Shown in pieces: positions 25,256-34,818 of a stretch of 64,000 bases of DNA. The DNA is from Tsukamurella sputi (GTDB taxonomy: Bacteria > Actinomycetota > Actinomycetes > Mycobacteriales > Mycobacteriaceae). The stretch covers positions 62,001 through 126,000 of the forward strand of contig NZ_VIGV01000005.1 in NCBI RefSeq assembly GCF_007858445.1. Direction: 5' to 3'. A program made the translations under genes and the position numbers. Position 1 is the stretch's first letter, and each line of letters opens with the position of its first letter. Below the pieces are notes generated by a model. The model was not told the origin of the DNA and did not search any database. It saw nothing but the letters and a program-made list of their open reading frames with translations.

Positions 25256-26688
25256 GCACCGCCACCGTCGTCGGCGCCGGCCCCAATGGCCTCGCCGCGG
25301 CGATCACCCTGGCCCGCGAGGGTGTGGACGTGACCGTCCTCGAGGCTGCCGACACCGTCGGCGGTGGCACCCGCTCCTCCGAGGGCATCGTCCCCGGCCT
25401 GATCCACGACCACTGCGCCGCCTTCCATCCGATGGCCGTCGGCTCCCCCTTCCTCGGCACCGTCGACCTCGAGGCCCGCGGTGTGCGCTGGCGCTGGGCC
25501 GACATCGACTGCGCCCACCCGCTCGATCACGGTCCCGCCGGCCTGCTCCACCGGTCGGTCGACGAGACCGCGGCCGGCCTGTGGGAGGACGGCCGGACGT
25601 GGTCCGGACTGTTCCGCGGACCGTCGGAGGCGTTCGACGCGCTCAGCGAGGACATCTTGGGCCCGCTGCTGGGCGTGCCGCGGCATCCGCTGCGGCTCGC
25701 CAGGTTCGGCGCCCCGACGGTCCTGCCCGCATCGTTGCTGGCGAAGGCCTTCCGCACGCCGCAGGGGCGGAGCCTGTGGGGCGGCGTCGCGGTGCACACC
25801 TTCCGTCCGCTGCATCAGCCGCTCACCTCGGCGATCGGCCTCGGGATCGTGACCGCGGGGCACCGTCGGGGATGGCCCGTGGTGGAGGGCGGCACCGGAC
25901 GGCTGACCGATGCGCTCGTCGCCGAACTCCACGATCTGGGCGCCTCGATCGAGACCGGGCAGCGGATCACCAGCGCCGCACAGCTTCCCGACACCGATAT
26001 CACCATGTTCGACCTCGCGCCGACGGCGGTCGCCGACATCCTCAGCGACCGCCTCCCGGGGCGGGTCTCCCGCGCCTTCCGCCGGTTCCGGTACGGTCCC
26101 GGCGCGTTCAAGGTGGACTTCGCCGTGCAGGACGGCATCCCGTGGAAGGACCCCGAGGTCGGGCGGGCGGGCACCGTCCACCTGGGCGGGACCTTCGACG
26201 AGCTCGCCGCGGGCGAGGCCGCGATCGCGCGGGGCCGGATGCCCGCGCGGCCCTTCGTCCTCCTCGGCCAGCAGTACCTGGCGGATCCGACGCGCAGCGC
26301 CGGGGACGTCCACCCCGTCTACACCTACGCACACGTCCCCCACGGCTACACCGGCGACGCCACCGAGGCGATCATCGCGCAGATCGAGCGCTTCGCCCCC
26401 GGGTTCCGCGAGCGCATCATCGGAACCGCTGTCCGCTCCACCACCGAGATGTCGCGCTACAACGCGAACTACGTGGGCGGCGACATCTGCACCGGCTCGA
26501 AGGACGCGCTCCAGCTCATGGCCGGGCCTCGTCTCACCCTCACCCCGTACGACTTGGGCACGCAGGGCATGTACCTGTGCTCCGCCGCCACCCCGCCCGG
26601 GCCCGGCGCGCACGGGATGTGCGGAGCGAACGCCGCAGAGCGCGCGCTCGCGCGGCTGCGGCCGGAGATCGCGGCAGCGCGGGTCTGA
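25252..26688 (+). CDS. FAD-dependent oxidoreductase, phytoene-desaturase type
   Basis: 478 residues. Begins with the FAD-binding motif TVVGAGPNGLAAAITLAREGVDVTVLE and later GGTGRLTDALVAEL, LDLAPT-like FDLAPTAVADIL and the C-terminal GMYLCSAATPPGPGAHGMCG, as in CrtI/NAD(P)-FAD oxidoreductases. No carotenoid genes are nearby, so it probably acts on a fatty or isoprenoid substrate handled with the ligase and DUF3556 protein. Coupled by ATGA to DUF3556. It ends 11 bases before the convergent acyltransferase. Confidence 0.88.
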   Translation: MSTATVVGAGPNGLAAAITLAREGVDVTVLEAADTVGGGTRSSEGIVPGLIHDHCAAFHPMAVGSPFLGTVDLEARGVRWRWADIDCAHPLDHGPAGLLHRSVDETAAGLWEDGRTWSGLFRGPSEAFDALSEDILGPLLGVPRHPLRLARFGAPTVLPASLLAKAFRTPQGRSLWGGVAVHTFRPLHQPLTSAIGLGIVTAGHRRGWPVVEGGTGRLTDALVAELHDLGASIETGQRITSAAQLPDTDITMFDLAPTAVADILSDRLPGRVSRAFRRFRYGPGAFKVDFAVQDGIPWKDPEVGRAGTVHLGGTFDELAAGEAAIARGRMPARPFVLLGQQYLADPTRSAGDVHPVYTYAHVPHGYTGDATEAIIAQIERFAPGFRERIIGTAVRSTTEMSRYNANYVGGDICTGSKDALQLMAGPRLTLTPYDLGTQGMYLCSAATPPGPGAHGMCGANAAERALARLRPEIAAARV

Positions 26689-26699
26689 GACTTCGGGGA

Positions 26700-28136
26700 C
26701 TACGCCTTGACGGGCAGGGGCCGCGCGCCGGCGGGGCCGGCGAAGACCGTCCGGCCCAGGCCCTGCCACACCAGCAGGACGATGCCGAGGGTCAGCGAGA
26801 CGGCGCCGGCGGGGACGTCCAGCGGCCAGTAGCAGAGCGCGCCGATCACGATCATCGCGGCGCCGATGGCCAGCGAGACGCGCAGGCTCTGCTGCGCCAT
26901 CGGGATCATCGTGCGTCCGGTCGTCCACAGGCTCACCGGCGTGCGGCGCAGCACCTCACTGATCGCGACGGTAAAGAAGGCGGTCACGACGAAGGTGCAG
27001 ATCGTGAGGATCGGGGCGTAGACGTCGAACCGGAACCGCTGGATGGTGGGCGCCAGCTCCTGCAGCGCGAAGGCGTGCACGAGGAAGATGCCGAAGGACC
27101 GGTCGGACGCGGTCTTGAGGAACCTGTCCCAGAACGAGCCCGCCGTGCGGTAGTCCGACCAGTAGGTGCCCGCCGCGTAGAGGGCCAGGATGATCATCAC
27201 GAACATCACCGCGGCGTAGGGATGGAAGACGTTCGCGGCGTCCGTCGGGAACATGCCTACCATGCTGGTCTTGTAGCCGTACATGATCAGGGTGGCGATC
27301 ACGACGCCGATCGCGACGGTGATGACCCGCCCGCGGAACCGGGACATCCAGGCCCGCACCTCGCCGAGGTGCATGGCGGCGATGCAACCGAGCAGCGTGA
27401 AGAACTGGTACGGGAAGATCGTCGCCGGGAGGTGGTTCCACAGCTTCGCGAGCAGGCCGTAGTTGAACATCTCGGGGCGCGCGTTGGTCATGTAGTGCAG
27501 CAGGACCAGATGGAAGACGAAGCTCGCCGCCAGCAGGTACTTGTGGTAGCCCATCGTCCAGCGGAGGAACTTCAGCAGGAACGGGAAGATCAGGTACACC
27601 TGCATCGTCACGAAGACGAAATAGAGGTGGTACCAGGCGTCTCCGGTGAGCAGGTCGTAGCCGAGGACCTTGAGTGCGGCCTTCGTCGACTCCCAGGTCT
27701 CGAAGGTGCGGGTGACGTTGGAGAACGCCGGCGGCCACATCACGTACATGTGATAGAGCCAGTAGAAGACGCTCCAGGTCAGGAAGGGCAGGCCCACCGC
27801 CTTGTAGCGGCGCCGCCAGAAGTCGATCGGGTCGAGCTTGCGGTCGCGGTACTGGTAGACCAGCACGAAACCGGTGAGCGCGAAGAAGGCGTTGCGGGTG
27901 TAGTGGAAGATCGTCTGGACCGCGTTGGAGGCGACGCTGAACGGGAAGGTCGTGCCGGAGACGCAGTGGTCGAAGATGACGCCGGCGAAGGTCACGATCC
28001 GGACGATGTCGAGCTCGTAGAGGTGGCCGCCGCCGCGCTTGGGTTTCGACGGTGCCGGGGCCTCGCCGGCCGGAGGGTCCGGCTCCGACGCGGGCGTCGC
28101 GGCCTCAGGAATCGGCTCGACGCCGCGTTCGCTCAT
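26700..28136 (-). CDS. Membrane acyltransferase (acyltransferase_3 family)
   Basis: 478 residues. A cytoplasmic, proline-rich N-terminus (about 45 residues) precedes the YELDIVRIVTFAGVIFDH first helix, with its Arg and His as in acyltransferase_3 proteins. About ten membrane segments follow (TWSVFYWLYHMYVMW, FGIFLVHAFALQELAP). These enzymes transfer acyl groups to envelope carbohydrates; the target here is unknown. The ATG at 28136 is used; a GTG six codons earlier is possible. Confidence 0.85.
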   Translation of the reverse strand: MSERGVEPIPEAATPASEPDPPAGEAPAPSKPKRGGGHLYELDIVRIVTFAGVIFDHCVSGTTFPFSVASNAVQTIFHYTRNAFFALTGFVLVYQYRDRKLDPIDFWRRRYKAVGLPFLTWSVFYWLYHMYVMWPPAFSNVTRTFETWESTKAALKVLGYDLLTGDAWYHLYFVFVTMQVYLIFPFLLKFLRWTMGYHKYLLAASFVFHLVLLHYMTNARPEMFNYGLLAKLWNHLPATIFPYQFFTLLGCIAAMHLGEVRAWMSRFRGRVITVAIGVVIATLIMYGYKTSMVGMFPTDAANVFHPYAAVMFVMIILALYAAGTYWSDYRTAGSFWDRFLKTASDRSFGIFLVHAFALQELAPTIQRFRFDVYAPILTICTFVVTAFFTVAISEVLRRTPVSLWTTGRTMIPMAQQSLRVSLAIGAAMIVIGALCYWPLDVPAGAVSLTLGIVLLVWQGLGRTVFAGPAGARPLPVKA

Positions 28137-28319
28137 CGTCTGGTCCACACCCACTGATCAACAATCCCAACTACAGCACAGCAATACCTGGTCACAGGCC
28201 GCTTCGTACCGTAGCCGCTGGCGCTGCGGGGCGACAACTCCGCCGCGCACCTCCCCAGGAGACTGCCAGGAGCACGAACGGCGATGCGTACGCACTGCCA
28301 CCGAGCACCGTCGGACCGC

Positions 28320-29048
28320 TCAGTTCGCCGTCCACCCACCGTCCATCGTGTACGAGGCGCCGGTGACCATCGCCGCGGCCGGGCTGCACAGCCAGGCGAC
28401 CAGGCCCGCGACCTCGTCGGGCTCGATGAGGCGCTTGATGGCCGGGCGGGCGAGGAAGACCTCGTCGGTGACCTGCTGCTCGGTGATGCCGTGCGCGGCG
28501 GCCTGCTCGGCGATCTGCTTCGCGACCAGCGCGGTGCGCACATAGCCGGGATTCACGCAGTTCGACGTGACGCCGTGCTCGCCACCCTCCAGCGCGGTCA
28601 CCTTGGACAGGCCCTCCACGCCGTGTTTCGCGGCGACGTAGGCCGCTTTGTACTTCGAGGCGCGCAGCCCGTGCACCGACGACAGGTGCACGATCCGCCC
28701 GAAGCCGCGCTCGTACATGCCGGGCAGGGCGGCGCGGGTGAGCAGGAAGGGCGCCTCGAGCATGAGCGTCAGGATGCGGTGGAACCACGCCGGGTCGAAG
28801 TCCTCGATCGGCGCGACGTGCTGCACCCCGGCGTTGTTCACCAGGACGTCGACGTCGAGCCGGAGATCGGCCAGGGCGGCGGTGTCGGTGAGGTCGAGTT
28901 CGAGGGCGGAACCTCCGATCTCCGCGGCCAGGTCCGCGGCCGCGGCGCCGTCCCGGTCGACGACGGTGACGACGGCACCGTCGGCGGCGAGGCGGCGCGC
29001 GACGGCGGCCCCGATCCCGGCGGCGCCGCCCGTCACCATCGCCTTCAC
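28320..29048 (-). CDS. SDR oxidoreductase, 3-hydroxybutyrate dehydrogenase-like
   Basis: 242 residues. VTGGAAGIGAAVARRL Rossmann motif, VLVNNAGVQHVAPIEDF, the serine in LSSVHGLRASKYKAAYVAAKHGVE with catalytic Tyr and Lys, and NCVNPGYVRTALV. The VNPGYV and QHVAPIEDF parts resemble 3-hydroxybutyrate dehydrogenases. The GTG start at 29048 overlaps the MHS transporter stop (GTGA), so transport and oxidation are coupled. The likely role is use of a short hydroxy acid; exact substrate is inferred only. Confidence 0.85.
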   Translation of the reverse strand: MKAMVTGGAAGIGAAVARRLAADGAVVTVVDRDGAAAADLAAEIGGSALELDLTDTAALADLRLDVDVLVNNAGVQHVAPIEDFDPAWFHRILTLMLEAPFLLTRAALPGMYERGFGRIVHLSSVHGLRASKYKAAYVAAKHGVEGLSKVTALEGGEHGVTSNCVNPGYVRTALVAKQIAEQAAAHGITEQQVTDEVFLARPAIKRLIEPDEVAGLVAWLCSPAAAMVTGASYTMDGGWTAN

Positions 29049-30415
29049 GCGCGTGCCCCGGCCTGCTCCGCCTGCATGGCCGCGCGGTCCTGGGCGTCGA
29101 TCGTCGCGAGGTCGATGCCCTTGGTCTCGCGGACGAAGAAGACCGCGGCGAAGGTGATGCCGCACGCGATCGCCAGGTACACCGCGACGGGGACCGACGA
29201 GTGGAAGTCCTTGAGCAGCTTGGTCGCGATGATCGGCGCCAGCGAGCCGGCGACGACCGAGGTGACCTGCGCGGCGACCGAGACGCCCGAGTAGCGCATA
29301 CGGGTCGGGAAGGACTCCGCCATGATCGCGGGCTGCGGCGCGTACATCAGCGCGTGGAAGACCAGGCCGATCGTCACCGCGGCGACGACCACCACGCCGT
29401 GGCCCGTGTCGAACATCGGGAAGGCGAAGAAGCCCCAGGTCGCGGCGAGCGCGGCGCCCGCCCAGTACACGGGACGGCGGCCGACGCGATCCGTGAGAGC
29501 GCCCGCGAGCGGCATCACCGCGAAGTGCACGGCGTGCGCGATGAGCAGCCACATCAGGATGTCGGAGGTGTCCATCTTGACCACGGTCTTGAGGTACGTG
29601 ATCGAGAACGTGACCACCAGGTAGTAGAAGATGTTCTCGCCGAAACGCAGGCCCATCGCCGAGAGCACGCCGCGCGGGTAGCGCTTGACCACCTCGACGA
29701 CGCCGTAGGAGACCGCCTTCTCCTTCTCGATCTGCTGCTGGGCCTCCTTGAACAGCGGCGACTCGTCGACCTGGGTGCGGATGTAGTAGCCCACCAGAAC
29801 GATCACCGCGGACAGCCAGAAGGCGACGCGCCAGCCCCAGGCCAGGAAGTCCGCGTCGGAGAGCACGTTGGTCAGGATCAGCAGCACGACGGTGGCGGCC
29901 AGGTTGCCGCCCGGGACGCCGGCCTGCGGCCAGGACGCCCAGAAGCCGCGACGGGCGTTCGGGCTGTGCTCGGCGACGAGCAGCACCGCCCCGCCCCACT
30001 CGCCGCCCACCGCGAAGCCCTGGATGAAGCGCAGCACCACCAACAGGAAGGGCGCCCAGTAGCCGATCTGGTCGAACGTGGGCAGGCACCCCATGAGGAA
30101 GGTGGCGACGCCGACCATCAGGATCGAGACCTGCAGCAGCTTCTTGCGACCGAGTTTGTCGCCGAGGTGGCCGAAGACGATACCGCCGACCGGGCGGGCG
30201 GCGAAGCCCACCGCGTAGGTGACGAAGGCCGCGATGATCGCGTCGTACTCGCTCGCGCCGGCCTTGAAGAAGATCTTGTTGAAGACCACCGTGGCGGCGA
30301 TGCCGTAGAGGAAGAACTCGTACCACTCGACGACCGTGCCGGCCATCGACGCGGCCACGATCTTGCGCAGGCCCCCGGGGCGTTCGAGGGATTCCTGCTG
30401 ATCGGTCTGCGTCAT
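29045..30415 (-). CDS. MFS metabolite:H+ symporter (MHS family)
   Basis: 456 residues, 12 predicted helices. WYEFFLYGIAATVVFNKIFF near the N-terminus, GHLGDKLGRKKLL between helices 2 and 3, GFAVGGEWGGAVLLVAEHSP and DRVGRRPVYWAG after helix 8 mark the MHS/ShiA-ProP group, which imports carboxylates or betaines. ATG 30415 has AAGGAG five bases upstream. Paired with the hydroxyacid-type SDR and divergent from a LysR regulator at 30537. Confidence 0.88.
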   Translation of the reverse strand: MTQTDQQESLERPGGLRKIVAASMAGTVVEWYEFFLYGIAATVVFNKIFFKAGASEYDAIIAAFVTYAVGFAARPVGGIVFGHLGDKLGRKKLLQVSILMVGVATFLMGCLPTFDQIGYWAPFLLVVLRFIQGFAVGGEWGGAVLLVAEHSPNARRGFWASWPQAGVPGGNLAATVVLLILTNVLSDADFLAWGWRVAFWLSAVIVLVGYYIRTQVDESPLFKEAQQQIEKEKAVSYGVVEVVKRYPRGVLSAMGLRFGENIFYYLVVTFSITYLKTVVKMDTSDILMWLLIAHAVHFAVMPLAGALTDRVGRRPVYWAGAALAATWGFFAFPMFDTGHGVVVVAAVTIGLVFHALMYAPQPAIMAESFPTRMRYSGVSVAAQVTSVVAGSLAPIIATKLLKDFHSSVPVAVYLAIACGITFAAVFFVRETKGIDLATIDAQDRAAMQAEQAGARA

Positions 30416-30536
30416 ACCCACTCCTTGTGCGATGGATCACGACGACTCTCGGATGTGATGTGCGTCATGCTCACCGCAGTATGTATGGATAAATTCGCAC
30501 ACACAATGCCCATCACCGCGGATCGGATCTGCATCC

Positions 30537-31478
30537 ATGCACACCCCTGAGCCGAGCGCCGACGGCCTGCTCACCCTGCTGGCCGTCGCGCGGACGGGCC
30601 GCTACACCGCGGCGGCCGATGTGCTCGGGATCAACCACACCACCGCCTCCCGCCGGGTCGCGGCCCTGGAGCAGGCACTCGGCGGCCCGCTGCTCGCCCG
30701 CGGTGCGGCCGGCTGGGAGCTCACCGAGCTGGGCCGGGCGGGGGTCGTCGCGGCCGAGCGGATCGAGGCGGTGCTGCACGGCCTGGACGCCGACACCGAC
30801 CACGACCTGCACGGCAAGGTCCGCATCGCCGCCACCGACGGCTTCAGCGCCCGCGTCGTGGCGCCGGCGATCGCGCAGCTCGGGCGCGCACACCCGCGGC
30901 TGTCCGTCGACCTGCTGACGGTGACGCGCCGCGCACCGTCGACCCGGTCCGGCGTGGACATCGAGATCGTGGTGGGCCGCCCCGACACCTACCGGGTGGA
31001 ACCCGAACTCCTCGCTCCGTACCGGCTCGGTCTGTACGGCTCCCGCGACTACCTCGACGCCGAGGGGACGCCGCAGCGCCCGCGCGACCTGGCCGGACGG
31101 CCGCTCGTCTACTTCATCGACTCGATGCTCACCGTCGACGACCTGGACCTCGCCCGAGTGCTCGTGCCCGACATGACCGACCGCCTCAGCTCGACGAACG
31201 TGCTCGTGCACGTCGAGGCGACGTGCGCCGGCGCCGGACTGGGCCTGCTCCCCTGCTTCCTCGCCGACACCCGGCCCGACCTGGTGCGGGTGCTGCCCGA
31301 CGATGTCGCGGTGCAGCTCGAGTACTGGATGGTGGTGCGGCCCGAGGCGGCGCAGCGGCGCGAGGTGGCCGCCGTCGTCGCCGCACTCCGCACCCAGGTC
31401 GACGCGATGCGCCCGGCCCTCCTGGGACTTCCGCTCCCCCACCGGACGGCACTGCGGGAGTTCACCGATCCGCGCTAG
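30537..31478 (+). CDS. LysR-family transcriptional regulator
   Basis: 313 residues. LLTLLAVARTGRYTAAADVLGINHTTASRRVAALEQALGGPLLARG forms the winged helix, followed by a substrate-binding effector domain. It is divergent from the MHS symporter/SDR pair and should control it with the imported or oxidised acid as inducer. The gap of 121 bases holds a CRP-like half match at 30454-30469. The effector domain is well preserved, so it should be functional. Confidence 0.88.
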   Translation: MHTPEPSADGLLTLLAVARTGRYTAAADVLGINHTTASRRVAALEQALGGPLLARGAAGWELTELGRAGVVAAERIEAVLHGLDADTDHDLHGKVRIAATDGFSARVVAPAIAQLGRAHPRLSVDLLTVTRRAPSTRSGVDIEIVVGRPDTYRVEPELLAPYRLGLYGSRDYLDAEGTPQRPRDLAGRPLVYFIDSMLTVDDLDLARVLVPDMTDRLSSTNVLVHVEATCAGAGLGLLPCFLADTRPDLVRVLPDDVAVQLEYWMVVRPEAAQRREVAAVVAALRTQVDAMRPALLGLPLPHRTALREFTDPR

Positions 31479-31493
31479 ACTGTCCGCTTGACC

Positions 31494-34400
31494 ATGAGCG
31501 CATCGACTGCCGGCGGAGGGCCCTCGTTCACCCCCGAGGACCTGATCGGCTTCTTCGGGGGTCCGACCGTCCGTCGCGCGGGCGAGTACGTCGGCACGGG
31601 CCTCATCGGCGACCTCGAATGGGACGACGAGAAGCGGCTCGTCACCGGCGCCGTGGCCGGGAGCCGCGAGTACGACACCCGGGTGTGGGTCGAGCCGGGC
31701 GGTTCCGGGTGGCGGCCCGTCCGGAGCCTGTGCACCTGCCCCGTGGCCCTCAACTGCAAGCACGGCGCCGCCCTGCTCCTCGAACTCACCGCCGAGGACG
31801 TCGAGGAGAGCACCGTCGAGCAGCCGGATCCGTGGGAGCGGCAGCTCGCCGCACTCCTCCCGGAGGCCCCGCGCACCAGCGCCGCCGTACTACCCGTCGC
31901 GCTGCAGTTCGACGTCGACGAGCGCGGCGTCGTCTCCGGCCAGCGCCTGCAGGTCCGGCTCGCGACGCCCGGCATGCGCGACGGCTCGTGGGTGGCCGGC
32001 GACGTGCGCTGGCGCACCATCGCCACGGCGCCGCGTGTCGCCCCCGCGCAGCGGGACGCCCTCGCGCCGCTCGCACAGCTCATCACCTGGTCGCTGTACG
32101 GCGTGGACGCCTGGGCCGATCTCGGCATGGTCGACACACCGCTGCTGTGGGACCAGCTGCGCGCCGTCCGTGACGCCGGCGTGCCGCTGCTGACCAAGAA
32201 GGCGCGCGGCACCGTGCTCCTCGGGCCGCCCACGCGCCTCGGCCTCGTCACCCGCGCGGTCGACGGGACCGTCGAGCTCGATCGGGAGGTCGATTTCGGC
32301 GACGGTCCGCGGCCCTTCACCGGCGGGTTGCTCGGCGCGCACCGCGCCCTCGGCGTCTTCCAGCAGGACGGCGAGGTGCTGCGGCTGGCGCCGCTCGACC
32401 CGGCCCTCTCGGCCGCGCACACCGCCGCCCTGCGCCGTTTCACGCCCGTCCGGGTGCCCGCGGCCGCGGTGCCCGAACTGCGCGAGAAGTACCTGCCCTA
32501 CCTGGCCGCCGTCGCGCCGGTCCGCGATCCTGAGCAGCTGGTCGGAGAGGTCGAGGTGCTCGGTCCCGAACTGCTGTGCAGCGCCCGCTACTTCCCCGAG
32601 ACCGCAGAGCTCGAGGTCGACTGGAAGTGGCGGTACACGGTGGGCGGCGAGGTGCGCGACTTCGCGCTGGGGCGCGAGCCGGCCGGCCTCTCGGACGCCG
32701 TGGGCCAGCAGCGGATCACCCGCTCGATGGCGGTGGCGCTGCGCGAGGCCGCCGTCGGCGTCGATCATTCCCAGGGGCTCTACCGGGGCACCGAGGCCGC
32801 CGTCTGGCTCGCCGAGGTCGCGCCCGTCCTGCGTTCGGTGCCGTCCGTTCTGGTGGAGGTGACCGACGATCCCGGGTTCCGCTGGGCGGAGAGCTCGGCA
32901 TCGGTGTCCGTGCGCGTGCGGGGCGATGCGGACAACCTGTCGACGGACTGGTTCGACCTCGAGGTGGCCGTGGAGGTCGACGGCGAGGAGGTGCCCTTCC
33001 GGGACGTCTTCACCGCCGTCGCCGCGGGCCACGACACCCTCGTCACGCCCGGCGGCGTGCTCGCGCGCATCGACGGCGAGCGCTTCGACCGGCTGCGTGA
33101 ACTGATCGGCGAGGCCCGCGATCTCCCCGCCCGCGGGGCCCGGCGCGCGGCGCGGGCGGCCGGCGCCGGACCCGCGGCGGATCGCGACGGGCTGCGGATC
33201 AGCCGGTTCCAGGCGGGCCTCGTGGACGACCTCGCCGGCCTCGCGGACACCACCGATTTCGACGGTGACTGGTCCCGGCGGGTCGGTGCCCTCACCGCGG
33301 GCGACCTGGCGCGGCAGGAGGCACCGTCGACGCTGAAGGCCGAGCTCCGCCCGTACCAGCGCGACGGCCTCGACTGGCTCTCCTTCCTGTACGACAACGA
33401 CTTCGGCGGCATCCTCGCCGACGACATGGGTCTCGGTAAGACGGTGCAGACGCTGGCGCTGATCTGCCGGGCGCACGAGCGCGCCGCCGAGCGCCCCCGC
33501 CCCTTCCTCGTGGTCGCGCCGACGTCCGTCGTCGGCAACTGGGCCGCGGAGTGCAAGCGGTTCGCGCCGCACCTGTCGGTGGCGGTGGTCTCGGAGACCT
33601 CCCGGAAGTCGGGGGCGTCGATCGCGTCGGTCGTGCGCGGCGCGGACGTGGTGCTCACCTCGTACACCCTGCTGCGCCTGGACGCCGAGGAGTACGCGGC
33701 CGTGACCTGGGCCGGTGTGATCCTGGACGAGGCGCAGTTCGTGAAGAACCCGCGGTCGAAGGCCTTCGCGGCGGTCTCGCTGCTGGACCGGCCGTTCACC
33801 CTCGCCGTGACCGGCACGCCGATGGAGAACCACCTCGAAGAGCTCTGGGCCCTCACCGCGCTGACGGTGCCGGGGCTGTTCCCGGGGCGGTCGTGGTTCG
33901 CCGAGGAGTACCGGCGCCCCATCGAGCGCGGCGGCGACGACGACCGCCTCGCGCGGCTGCGCCGCCGCGTACGGCCGTTCATGCTGCGCCGCACCAAGGA
34001 CCTCGTCGCCAAGGATCTCCCCGAGAAGACGGAATCCGTAGTGCAGGTGGAGCTCTCGGAGGAGCACCGGCACACGTACGACCGCGTGCTCGCCGATCAG
34101 CGGGCGAAGCTGCTGGGCCTGCTGGACGACTTCGAGGGCAACCGGTTCGAGATCCTGCGGTCGCTGACGATGCTGCGGCGGCTCGCGCTCGACCCGTCGC
34201 TGGTCGACGAGGAGCTGGCCGTCGAGGACGTGGCGAAGCTCGACTACCTGACCGACAAGCTGGACGAGCTGCTCGAGGAGAAGCACGCGGTGCTGGTGTT
34301 CAGCCAGTTCACCGGTTTCCTGCGCAAGGCCGCCGAGCGGCTCGACGAGGAGGGCGTCGAGTACGCCTACCTCGACGGTTCGACGACGGACCGGGCCGCG

Positions 34401-34736
34401 GCGATCGAGAAGTTCACCTCCGGCGACGTGCAGGTCTTCCTGATCTCGCTCAAGGCCGGCGGCTTCGGCCTCAACCTGGTGCAGGCCGACTACTGCTTCC
34501 TGCTGGACCCGTGGTGGAACCCCGCCGCCGAGGCGCAGGCCATCGACCGTGCGCATCGCATCGGCCAGACGCGCAGCGTCATGGTCTACAGGCTGGTCTC
34601 CGCGGACACGATCGAGGACAAGGTGATGGCGCTCAAGGAGCGCAAGGCCGCGCTGTTCGAGTCCGTGGTGGGTGGCGAGGGCGGCTTCGACGCGCGGCTG
34701 GCGGCCTCCGACATCCGGGCGCTGTTCGAGGACTGA
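31494..34736 (+). CDS. SWIM-zinc-finger SNF2 helicase
   Basis: About 1080 residues. DNA-dependent ATPase of the SNF2 superfamily. A SWIM-like zinc site (C-T-C-P near residue 80, then NCKHG) lies near the N-terminus. The ATPase core starts near residue 620: ILADDMGLGKTVQTLALI (Walker A), VILDEAQFVKNPRSKAF (DEAQ box), TGTPMENHLEELW. The second lobe has VFSQFTGF, SLKAGGFGLNL and QAIDRAHRIGQTRSVMVYRLV with the arginine finger region. Related bacterial proteins (HepA/RapA-like) remodel nucleoprotein. ATG 31494 is preferred over TTG 31488, but no strong Shine-Dalgarno is seen. Fifteen bases after the LysR gene. Confidence 0.9.
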   Translation: MSASTAGGGPSFTPEDLIGFFGGPTVRRAGEYVGTGLIGDLEWDDEKRLVTGAVAGSREYDTRVWVEPGGSGWRPVRSLCTCPVALNCKHGAALLLELTAEDVEESTVEQPDPWERQLAALLPEAPRTSAAVLPVALQFDVDERGVVSGQRLQVRLATPGMRDGSWVAGDVRWRTIATAPRVAPAQRDALAPLAQLITWSLYGVDAWADLGMVDTPLLWDQLRAVRDAGVPLLTKKARGTVLLGPPTRLGLVTRAVDGTVELDREVDFGDGPRPFTGGLLGAHRALGVFQQDGEVLRLAPLDPALSAAHTAALRRFTPVRVPAAAVPELREKYLPYLAAVAPVRDPEQLVGEVEVLGPELLCSARYFPETAELEVDWKWRYTVGGEVRDFALGREPAGLSDAVGQQRITRSMAVALREAAVGVDHSQGLYRGTEAAVWLAEVAPVLRSVPSVLVEVTDDPGFRWAESSASVSVRVRGDADNLSTDWFDLEVAVEVDGEEVPFRDVFTAVAAGHDTLVTPGGVLARIDGERFDRLRELIGEARDLPARGARRAARAAGAGPAADRDGLRISRFQAGLVDDLAGLADTTDFDGDWSRRVGALTAGDLARQEAPSTLKAELRPYQRDGLDWLSFLYDNDFGGILADDMGLGKTVQTLALICRAHERAAERPRPFLVVAPTSVVGNWAAECKRFAPHLSVAVVSETSRKSGASIASVVRGADVVLTSYTLLRLDAEEYAAVTWAGVILDEAQFVKNPRSKAFAAVSLLDRPFTLAVTGTPMENHLEELWALTALTVPGLFPGRSWFAEEYRRPIERGGDDDRLARLRRRVRPFMLRRTKDLVAKDLPEKTESVVQVELSEEHRHTYDRVLADQRAKLLGLLDDFEGNRFEILRSLTMLRRLALDPSLVDEELAVEDVAKLDYLTDKLDELLEEKHAVLVFSQFTGFLRKAAERLDEEGVEYAYLDGSTTDRAAAIEKFTSGDVQVFLISLKAGGFGLNLVQADYCFLLDPWWNPAAEAQAIDRAHRIGQTRSVMVYRLVSADTIEDKVMALKERKAALFESVVGGEGGFDARLAASDIRALFED

Positions 34737-34818
34737 GGCCCTCGGTCGGGTCCGGCCCCGGCACGGTGGTCGTCCGAGACGTCACGCGCGGGATGCATGG
34801 CGCGCTCAGGCGGGCTGC

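Noticed and set aside
27843-28157. Extension of plus-strand frame past the FAD oxidoreductase into the acyltransferase region
   Set aside because: Different frame opposite a convincing membrane acyltransferase; no similarity.
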